A stretch of DNA of 58,378 bases, from the NCBI RefSeq assembly GCF_000449425.2, contig NZ_AVHW01000115.1:1-58378 (forward strand), given 5' to 3'. Source of the DNA: Clostridioides difficile CD160 (GTDB taxonomy: Bacteria > Bacillota > Clostridia > Peptostreptococcales > Peptostreptococcaceae). Below, in pieces: positions 52,929-58,378 of the stretch (its first letter is position 1; the number at the start of each line of letters is the position of its first letter). The notes below the pieces were generated by a model. The model saw only the letters and a list, made by a program, of their open reading frames with translations. It made no database searches and was not told the origin of the DNA. The translations under genes were made by a program, and so were the position numbers.

Positions 52929-52961
52929 CTATATAACAAATGAGACTCCATTTTTTAGACA
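52929..52961 (-). promoter_or_regulatory. Sigma-regulon promoter motif, copy 3
   Basis: TGTCTAAAAA (52952-52961) and TTTGTTATATAG (52929-52940) on the minus strand with an 11-bp spacer, followed by the bacteriocin remnant and the two-helix gene at 52579. Confidence 0.72.
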
Positions 52962-53079
52962 TATATATTTTTTTTAAAAAAATTATTAAAATAAATAGAT
53001 TCTATTGGCAATGGTAATGATAAAATAATTTCTAAGTGATATAATATACACAACAAACTATATTGAAAGGATGAATACA

Positions 53080-53310
53080 ATGAATGACAAAGAATTCAGT
53101 ATCGATATTAAATGCTCAATATCTTTATCTTTTTTTGAAATTATTTGCTATTTAATTATTGTATCTATCGTATTATTCGGTTTTTCTATTCTATTTAATC
53201 ATAGCATAGACTCAATTCCTATGAGTGCATTAGGTATAACAGTTGGATTTGTAATATTTAATTTTATTAAAAACTTTATTGAGAATAAAAAAATTGCTAA
53301 AAATAAATAA
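53080..53310 (+). CDS. Small two-helix membrane protein
   Basis: 76 residues from the ATG at 53080, which has AAAGGATGAATACA before it. Two hydrophobic segments (FFEIICYLIIVSIVLFGFSI and MSALGITVGFVIFNFI) are followed by a basic end (IENKKIAKNK). Own terminator. Holin-like size, but no lysis genes are near. Confidence 0.6.
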   Translation: MNDKEFSIDIKCSISLSFFEIICYLIIVSIVLFGFSILFNHSIDSIPMSALGITVGFVIFNFIKNFIENKKIAKNK

Positions 53311-53368
53311 GTTAAAGACCTCTTAGTATAATTTATATGCTACTTATTAAGAGGTCTTTAACTTATTT
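53305..53368. terminator. Bidirectional terminator with 21-bp arms
   Basis: AAATAAGTTAAAGACCTCTT (from 53305) and its complement (to 53368) pair perfectly around a 22-base loop, between the convergent genes at 53080 and 53393. Confidence 0.85.
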
Positions 53369-53392
53369 GTTGTACATTTGTTAACTATTTTA

Positions 53393-53638
53393 TTATTTCT
53401 GCAAAAGTGAAAATTCTTCTGACCTCATAGAATATTTGGAGCTCTTACTTACAAAATTTATTATACCTTCCCTAAAATTATCAGCATTTAATAGCATAAT
53501 TTCATTAGCTCTTTCATTTGTTTCATTTTCATACCAACGGTTTTCATATTGTATGTCCTTGTGTTTATCTATAATTTCTTCTGTCAATCTACCACTATCA
53601 AATTGTTGAACATGGACAAGTTCATGAGTTAAAATCAT
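53393..53638 (-). pseudogene. Truncated zinc metallopeptidase
   Basis: 81 residues starting MILTHELVHVQQFDSGRLTE, so HELVH is only five residues from the start; the second acidic helix (RWYENETNERANEIMLLN) is present. The related enzyme at 25691 has 107 residues before the motif, so the N-terminal domain is missing here. It is contiguous and in the same frame as the upstream membrane protein, with just one TAA between them. A deletion fused two genes; activity is doubtful. Confidence 0.7.
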
Positions 53639-54406
53639 TTATATATATTTTTCAGTAGCCCCCTGCTCTTTTAAGCTCAAATCTTTTTCTCTTAATCTAT
53701 TATTCTCAGCTTCTAGAAAAAGAATTTCTTTCTCTAGTTTTTGATTCATAGTTTTTAGTAAAAGAAGCTCACTATTTAAGTTTGTATTCCCATTTCTTAA
53801 TGGAGGAAACTCATCATTTGTGTCCCCATGTTTTGGTGGAAGAAGCTTTTCTTCCTTATTTAAAGAATTTATCCAGGACCTTAATGTAAAAAAACGATTA
53901 GTCATTTCTGGCATGGAAAACATAATAAAGACGGCCGACATTATCAACAAGAACATTTGCCAAAGCGATTCACTATATATACTTTTATATTGTATAAAAA
54001 CATCATAGGAGAATATATATGCAGCTATTAAAAATATTGTTATGCTTTCAAGACTATCTTTAAGCCTGCTAAACGAACCATGTATTAATATTCTGAAATA
54101 AGAATATGTACCAGGTTTCATATAATTATAAGGAATTTCATATAAAAGTGCTGAAATTACAAATAAAATAAATGCTATTGCACTAAGCACTGTGAAAAAA
54201 CGTAATCCAACTGACAAAAATAATGAGATATATCTAAGAATTGTATCGCCCAAAATGACTTTTACCATTGAAAATGTATTACTCCAGAAAAAATTGCAAA
54301 CTGACAATATAATTAGCATCATATAAAATAATGATTTTATATACGCAATTTTAAGTTGTAGTTCATGTTCATCTTTATTTAAAAACCATGTATAAAAAGC
54401 TACCAT
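53639..54406 (-). CDS. Multi-pass membrane protein with C-terminal coiled coil
   Basis: 255 residues. About five hydrophobic segments (SLFYMMLIILSVCNFF, YISLFLSVGLRFFTVL, SAIAFILFVISALLY, ITIFLIAAYIFSYDVF, WQMFLLIMSAVFIMFSM) are followed by a proline-rich linker and a coiled coil (LLLLKTMNQKLEKEILFLEA, ENNRLREKD). Family unknown. Its stop is a single TAA before the metallopeptidase fragment in the same frame, so read-through would give a fusion. Confidence 0.65.
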   Translation of the reverse strand: MVAFYTWFLNKDEHELQLKIAYIKSLFYMMLIILSVCNFFWSNTFSMVKVILGDTILRYISLFLSVGLRFFTVLSAIAFILFVISALLYEIPYNYMKPGTYSYFRILIHGSFSRLKDSLESITIFLIAAYIFSYDVFIQYKSIYSESLWQMFLLIMSAVFIMFSMPEMTNRFFTLRSWINSLNKEEKLLPPKHGDTNDEFPPLRNGNTNLNSELLLLKTMNQKLEKEILFLEAENNRLREKDLSLKEQGATEKYI

Positions 54407-54624
54407 ATTTTATTGTATCCTTTCAAATTTTAATTTGTATATTCTACATACTACACGGATAGTTCGCCCTAAATTAATTATAAGTTGTACAAGCTTCTCT
54501 TTACAACAAAAAAAGTTAAAAACTTCAAGAACTTTTATTTATAAGAGTTTAAAGCTAGAAATTAAAATTAAATGTGATATAGACATTAGATACAATAATT
54601 AAACATATATCTGCATTAATTACA
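54407..54624. other. Intergenic DNA without genes
   Basis: No convincing frame. It contains the start region of the minus-strand membrane gene and the promoter of the type I toxin gene beyond 54625. Confidence 0.4.
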
Positions 54625-54904
54625 TATTATGGTATAATAATGTTTAGAGACTACATAGAAAAACTATTAGGGTGAATCTTCATGTACATAAGCCTTCCCA
54701 AGTCAAAGCAAGGGGGGAGGTGATATTATGAAATATCTAATTTGTTTGTTAACGATAATAACATTTCTTACCACTATAACAATTAGTTTGATTAAGTTGG
54801 TTAAGAATCTAAATAGACTCCTTAAAGAAATAAATGAGTTTAGAAAAACGTTGCAAAAAATTAAAAATCACCCGAACGGCCATTCAGGTGATTCTTCAAA
54901 TTAA
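54625..54904 (+). CDS. Type I toxin, membrane peptide of 58 aa (with promoter)
   Basis: ATG 54728 to TAA 54904. MKYLICLLTIITFLTTITIS is a membrane helix and the rest is a charged tail (LNRLLKEINEFRKTLQKIKN, HPNGHSGDSSN). A very strong ribosome site AGGGGGGAGGTGAT precedes it. An extended -10 (TGGTATAAT, 54631-54639) sits about 90 bases upstream, and CCTTCCC in the leader can pair with the ribosome site. This matches the TxpA/BsrG/C. difficile type I toxin layout. Start of the listed interval includes the promoter; the frame itself is 54728-54904. Confidence 0.75.
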
Positions 54905-54993
54905 TGAGTAAGTCTTATTGAATTAAGAGACACCCTACCGTAAATAGTTTGTAGTCTCTTTTTTATGTCTTGATGATACAAATTCGTATCTTT
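54858..54993 (-). ncRNA. Antisense antitoxin RNA of the type I locus
   Basis: On the minus strand TTGACT (55024-55029) and TATAAT (55000-55005) are separated by 18 bp, a near-ideal promoter. Transcription from about 54993 would end at the hairpin AATCACCTGAA ... TTCGGGTGATT and T-rich tract at 54855-54893, overlapping the 3' end of the toxin frame. Convergent overlapping arrangement as in C. difficile RCd antitoxins. Confidence 0.72.
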
Positions 54994-55035
54994 ATATATA
55001 TTATACCGTTTCTTTATCATACTAGTCAACCACCC

Positions 55036-55350
55036 TATGAAGCTAATTCATTCATAATTCAAGCAGCCTCTGGTTGTACATATAATAAATGTCCTTTTTG
55101 AAATTTGTATAAAAATGAATGTTTTAAAGAAGATTTAGCTGAATTAGCTTCTTATCAGCCCTTTGCAAGACATAATTTGGGGATGGGTACTAATCCCCTT
55201 GCTATTAACTATGAAAACATTAGAGATATAGTTCTGGCTGTATATGACTATCTACCAGAAATTAAAACTATGGCTATATTCAGAAGTTTGGTAACTTCGA
55301 GCTTTAGGAATAAATGGTCTTACAATAGGAACTGAAACGGGAGATGATTA
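55036..55350 (+). pseudogene. Radical SAM gene fragment with stop at third cysteine
   Basis: IQAASGCTYNKCPF then TGA, then NLYKNECFKEDLAELASYQP in frame. The radical SAM cluster CxxxCxxC would have its third cysteine at the TGA. Later LASYQPFARHNLGMGTNPLA and, in another frame, LRALGINGLTIGTETGDD are family landmarks, so the rest is frameshifted. Start and end of the gene are absent. UGA here is most simply a mutation in a decaying gene. Confidence 0.6.
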
Positions 55351-55465
55351 ACATATATGTATCAAATAAGTTAAGTCTTGATATTTTCCCAAAAATAAAT
55401 TTTATTTAATATGTTATAATAATAAGATAAAACATTATTAAAAATCAAATAGGGGAATGTATGAT

Positions 55466-55705
55466 ATGGATGAAAAAATATTAACACTATTGCAAGAAAT
55501 GAACTGTAGATTTGATGCTATCGATAAAAGATTTGATTATATTTATAAATATATCGTTAAAATTTCAATAGATATTGAAGATTTAAAGGATAATACACAA
55601 AATGATTTCATTGAAATTAGAACAGAAATAGACTTTATTGAAAAATATTTAACACTTTTAAAAGATGATACAACAGAAATAAAAAAAAGCTTAGATACTA
55701 TTTAG
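55466..55705 (+). CDS. Coiled-coil protein, 79 aa
   Basis: Starts at the ATG 55466-55468 (AGGGGAATG upstream). Almost the entire protein is a heptad-like coiled coil (LLQEMNCRFDAIDKRFDYIY, IEDLKDNTQNDFIEIRTEID, FIEKYLTLLKDDTTEIKKSL). Such proteins form dimers or trimers; the family is common in clostridia and of unknown function. Confidence 0.65.
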   Translation: MDEKILTLLQEMNCRFDAIDKRFDYIYKYIVKISIDIEDLKDNTQNDFIEIRTEIDFIEKYLTLLKDDTTEIKKSLDTI

Positions 55706-55759
55706 CACTCTCTCCATATTTACATATAAATGGTATCATAAGGATTAGTATAGTACAGA

Positions 55760-55800
55760 GTCAACTGCCAACTACCCTTTAGGGTAGCTGGCAGTTGACA
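55760..55800. terminator. Hairpin overlapping the response-regulator 3' end
   Basis: GTCAACTGCCAACTACCC and GGGTAGCTGGCAGTTGAC pair with one mismatch around an AT loop. The arm lies inside the last codons of the gene at 55772. It can end the transcripts from both sides. Confidence 0.75.
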
Positions 55801-56485
55801 TCTTATTGAAGTAATAGCCAAAGTCTCTTATTGTTATAATATTCTGAGGATTTTTATAATCTCTTTCTATTTTCTTTCTTAACCCATTCACTGCAACTGT
55901 GACACTATTATTATCCTCTGAATATTCATTCATCCATACATCTTCATATATCTCTTTAATAGTCAAAGTATTTTCTGCATTATCTATAAAGTAATTTAAT
56001 AACTTATTTTCTGTTGGAGTTAATTTTATTATTTTGTCTTCTAATTTTATTACTCCACTAGCTCTATTATATTCCTCTAATTTCAAACTATTTTCATTGC
56101 TATTTGCATACATATTTACTCTTCTTAGAATTGCTTTTACTTTTGCATATAAAATTTCCAAATTTAGAGGCTTTATTAAATAATCATCTCCACCAGAATT
56201 TAAAGCATTTAAAATACTTTGCTCTTCATTTATGTATGTTATATGAATAACTGGGCAAGTAGTTATATTTCTAATTTTTTTACAGAACTCCCATCCATTA
56301 CCATCAGTTAAAATTATCTCTAAAAATATCAAATCAATGTTATTACTAGATATCTTTCCAATGGCTTCTTCACAATTATACGCTAAATCTACATTTATAC
56401 CTTTTTCTTCTAAAAAATTTTTCAATTCCTGGCAATTATTCTTATCTCCATCAATTACCAATACATTAGTTTGCGTTAGAATCAC
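55772..56485 (-). CDS. OmpR-family response regulator lacking phospho-acceptor Asp
   Basis: 237 residues. Receiver domain with D12/D14 and K105 (DYLIKPLNLE) present, but the phosphorylation site is E56 (LIFLEIILTDGNGWEF) where Asp is expected. The C-terminal winged helix (KLTPTENKLLNYFIDN, EDVWMNEYSEDNNSVTVAVN, GLRKKIERDYKNPQNIITIR) is complete. A Glu can mimic the active state, so the protein may be constitutively on. No histidine kinase is adjacent. Confidence 0.88.
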   Translation of the reverse strand: MILTQTNVLVIDGDKNNCQELKNFLEEKGINVDLAYNCEEAIGKISSNNIDLIFLEIILTDGNGWEFCKKIRNITTCPVIHITYINEEQSILNALNSGGDDYLIKPLNLEILYAKVKAILRRVNMYANSNENSLKLEEYNRASGVIKLEDKIIKLTPTENKLLNYFIDNAENTLTIKEIYEDVWMNEYSEDNNSVTVAVNGLRKKIERDYKNPQNIITIRDFGYYFNKMSTASYPKG

Positions 56486-56596
56486 TCCTAAATATCATTC
56501 TCTTTAGACTATTTTTAACTAGTATTTCTTTGCCATATATATTTAATATTTTAAAAAATATTGATTATAAAAAATGTTTTTGTGATATAATAAAGG

Positions 56597-56722
56597 CAAG
56601 GAAACATATTCTACTTAAACTTGAGTGTGGTTTCCAATTATAACTTATTTTGAATTCTTACGGAACTTAATATTAAGTTCCCAACCACTCTTAGTTTGAC
56701 GGCCAGGAGTGGTTTTTAATTT
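56597..56722 (+). ncRNA. Antisense antitoxin RNA of the second type I locus
   Basis: An extended -10 (TGATATAAT, 56583-56591) with TTGATT upstream drives a plus-strand transcript from about 56597. It would end at the hairpin AACCACTC ... GAGTGGTT followed by TTTAATTT (56681-56722), overlapping the toxin frame at 56645-56779 almost completely. Confidence 0.68.
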
Positions 56723-56779
56723 ATCATAAAGCCAACAGGATATTAAACCTGCTAGAACATTCATCATTAGATTTACCAT
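56645..56779 (-). CDS. Type I toxin, membrane peptide of 44 aa
   Basis: MVNLMMNVLAGLISCWLYDK is a hydrophobic segment and the tail (TTPGRQTKSGWELNIKFRKN) is basic. The ribosome site GGGAGGTGAAAAG is strong. Size, sequence style and a TKSGWE-like tail match the type I toxins of C. difficile (CD2517.1/CD2907.1 group). A promoter (TGTTATAAT, about 56872) lies upstream. The antisense RNA at 56597 covers it. Confidence 0.78.
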   Translation of the reverse strand: MVNLMMNVLAGLISCWLYDKLKTTPGRQTKSGWELNIKFRKNSK

Positions 56780-56878
56780 AGCTTTTCACCTCCCTTCTAA
56801 TAGAAAGTGAGGAAATCTTCTATGGAAACACCACTCATAGCATTTTCAAATATATTCCTTGCAAGGTATATTATAACA

Positions 56879-56911
56879 TAAAAGTACCTGAAATTTTCAG
56901 GTACTTTTGTT
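56879..56911. terminator. Intrinsic terminator
   Basis: AAAAGTACCTGAAA and TTTCAGGTACTTTT pair almost completely; TTTTT follows on the plus strand. It lies downstream of the CWB2 protein gene. Confidence 0.82.
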
Positions 56912-56990
56912 TTTAATATTATTTTGTAGTATCTAAAATAGATACATATGAAAGAATATATAGACCTAAGATTTTTTACTGTTGTCCTAT

Positions 56991-58378
56991 CTATTTCCAT
57001 AAATAATCTATATTATATGCAGGTGCAGCTAAAACAGACATTTTAAAAATATTATCATTTTTCTTATAATCAGCTGGTATTGCACCATTAACCCACCAAT
57101 AATTGCCACTTAACATATTATAATCAGAATGAGTTCTATCTCCAATTATTGCTCCATTAGCCCCACATAAATCACTTATCATTAAATATACTTGAGCACT
57201 TGCATCACAATCGGATTTATGTCTAAATAGAACATCGTATGCAGAAGCTGGAGAAGCATCTAATGGGTCTGTTGTACTAAGTTTTTGTCTTATAGCATGA
57301 CCAACTGCACTATTATACAAAATCAACTGTTCTGCGTCTTCATTTGATATTATCCCCTTATTAAGACCAATTAGAAGATACTTATTAGCAACTTTCCAAT
57401 CACCAAAATCTTCATTGAAACCATCTAATTTCAAAGTAGAATCTACATACCCATCATCAGGAATATTCCCTGACTTATAGTATTGCCAATAAACCCAATC
57501 TGGACATTTATTTAAGTCTAATGTACTCATTACATTTGTACCCCAGTTTAAAACCTTATCATATTCTTCTTGAGTAGTACATCCATATCCATGAGCACCT
57601 CTAATTGAGTCTCCATATTTAACTTTTACTTGTCCTTTTATCTCTGTCCCAATTATATAAGTCCCACCTGTAGGGTAGTTTCTAGTTATTGTCATATCTT
57701 TTTGTGGAGCTATAGCTATCTTACTTCCATTAACTTTTATTCCAGGAACATTATTTTGAGTATTTGAATCATTTCTATTAAATACTCCTAATGCATCAGA
57801 ATATGTCTTATCATTTGCACCACTATTTACTTTTGTTATTTTTTCTGGATTAGTTCTTTTTAACATTTCTTTTTGGCTATCAGATAACCCATTGTTACCT
57901 AAAACAACTATAGAGTTATCTTTAGCAGCTAAATTAGAAACAACTAAAGCATCTGTTAGCTCAGCTTCATTTCCTGAACCATCTTTAGCTATATAAGCAT
58001 TATTAGCTTTTCCATAAAATTCATTTATGACTCTAGCATTTGTATCTTTTCTATCAATTCCAGATAGTCTAGTTGCACTTAAATTTTTTGATATAGCATC
58101 ATCTACAGTAGAAGTTCCTCCAATAACATAATTCTTTTGTGAATTTTTATTAATAAATTGTTTTGCATCTTCTTTCAGAGTTTTATCTGAAAATAATATA
58201 GCAATATTGTTTTTAGCAGCAGGTGCAGAAACACTACTTGCATCAGGTAATCCCTTATAACCATCAGCTATAGCTACACTTTTAACCGCTTTCATACTAT
58301 TTAGTTTATTTGCTATCTGTAAAGAAGTGTCTTGTCTATCAGTACCACCTATTCTCTCTACAGTTAAACCCTTATTCT
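56991..58378 (-). CDS. CWB2-repeat cell-wall protein with transglutaminase-like domain, 5' end outside window
   Basis: The frame stays open to the right edge, so about 462 residues of the C-terminal side are visible. CWB2 modules are seen as VERIGGTDRQDTSLQIANKL and SATRLSGIDRKDTNARVINE, which bind anionic wall polymers. The end carries a domain with SDCDASAQVYLMISDLCGAN, then DRTHSDYNMLSGNYWWVNG, a Cys-His pattern of transglutaminase/peptidase-like domains. The protein is probably displayed on the S-layer and may modify the wall or surface proteins. Confidence 0.82.
   Translation of the reverse strand, partial: NKGLTVERIGGTDRQDTSLQIANKLNSMKAVKSVAIADGYKGLPDASSVSAPAAKNNIAILFSDKTLKEDAKQFINKNSQKNYVIGGTSTVDDAISKNLSATRLSGIDRKDTNARVINEFYGKANNAYIAKDGSGNEAELTDALVVSNLAAKDNSIVVLGNNGLSDSQKEMLKRTNPEKITKVNSGANDKTYSDALGVFNRNDSNTQNNVPGIKVNGSKIAIAPQKDMTITRNYPTGGTYIIGTEIKGQVKVKYGDSIRGAHGYGCTTQEEYDKVLNWGTNVMSTLDLNKCPDWVYWQYYKSGNIPDDGYVDSTLKLDGFNEDFGDWKVANKYLLIGLNKGIISNEDAEQLILYNSAVGHAIRQKLSTTDPLDASPASAYDVLFRHKSDCDASAQVYLMISDLCGANGAIIGDRTHSDYNMLSGNYWWVNGAIPADYKKNDNIFKMSVLAAPAYNIDYLWK

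Noticed and set aside
55036-55350. Selenocysteine-containing radical SAM protein
   Set aside because: The gene has a second frame change and lacks both ends, so a stop mutation in a pseudogene is the simpler reading.
56797-57000. 67-residue minus-strand frame between the toxin and the surface protein
   Set aside because: It overlaps the promoter of the type I toxin and the terminator hairpin at 56880, has no ribosome site, and its aromatic-rich translation looks random.
1-58378. CRISPR array
   Set aside because: No regularly spaced repeats of 28-37 bp with unique spacers; the repeats seen are the 117-bp, 66-bp and paired 30-bp units described above.

Overview
The window is very AT-rich, low-GC Firmicute DNA that best fits Clostridioides difficile or a close relative. 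The evidence is a CWB2-repeat cell-wall protein at the right edge, two C. difficile-style type I toxin-antitoxin loci, and a group I intron of the IStron type inside a methyltransferase gene. No capsid, tail, terminase, conjugation, tRNA, rRNA or CRISPR features are visible. The gene set (DnaD replication protein, many small Cro-like regulators, three DNA methyltransferases, an antirestriction-like protein, SNF2 helicase, ParB-HNH, LPD29/J-domain protein, degenerate recombinases) looks like the accessory and replication half of a large prophage, phage-plasmid or plasmid. Which of these it is cannot be decided from this window.

Layout. 0-2.4 kb: membrane-anchored proteins of unknown role. 2.4-8.7 kb: a compact minus-strand operon with an SNF2 ATPase, an IbrB-like ParB-fold protein, a GNAT-like protein and an IbrA-like PAPS-reductase-family protein. 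9-13.8 kb: a regulator, a degenerate Tn554-type recombinase and two duplicated membrane proteins, with repeated promoter-plus-hairpin units. 14-18 kb: a ParB-HNH fusion and a complete class A penicillin-binding protein. 18.4-23.1 kb: small phage-type genes including a Dam-type methylase. 23.3-31.6 kb: small regulators, a metallopeptidase, an isolated TnpA-like protein and several broken genes. 31.6-35.8 kb: a likely replication module (66-bp tandem repeats, RHH regulator, XRE regulator, DnaD protein). 36-42.4 kb: antirestriction-like protein, C5 methyltransferase split by an intron, a second methyltransferase and a PARG-like glycohydrolase.

43-49.4 kb: a three-gene cluster (RHH-type regulator with a 20-bp palindromic operator, HEPN-type protein, DUF2726-type nuclease) that I consider the best candidate for an undescribed defence system. 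It is followed by a J-domain/LPD29 protein and three more regulators. 49.8-53 kb: a sigma factor/anti-sigma pair with secreted bacteriocin-like proteins. Three copies of one bipartite promoter motif lie upstream of the secreted genes, so this looks like a self-contained regulon. 53-58.4 kb: a membrane protein joined to a truncated metallopeptidase, two type I toxin-antitoxin loci, a radical-SAM gene fragment, a response regulator lacking its phospho-acceptor Asp, and the 3' part of a CWB2 surface protein with a transglutaminase-like domain.

Two cautions. At least three reading frames are broken by single-base changes in A or T runs. These may be real pseudogenes, but homopolymer errors in the assembly must be excluded first. 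Several starts were moved to an ATG with a good Shine-Dalgarno sequence; the evidence says where.
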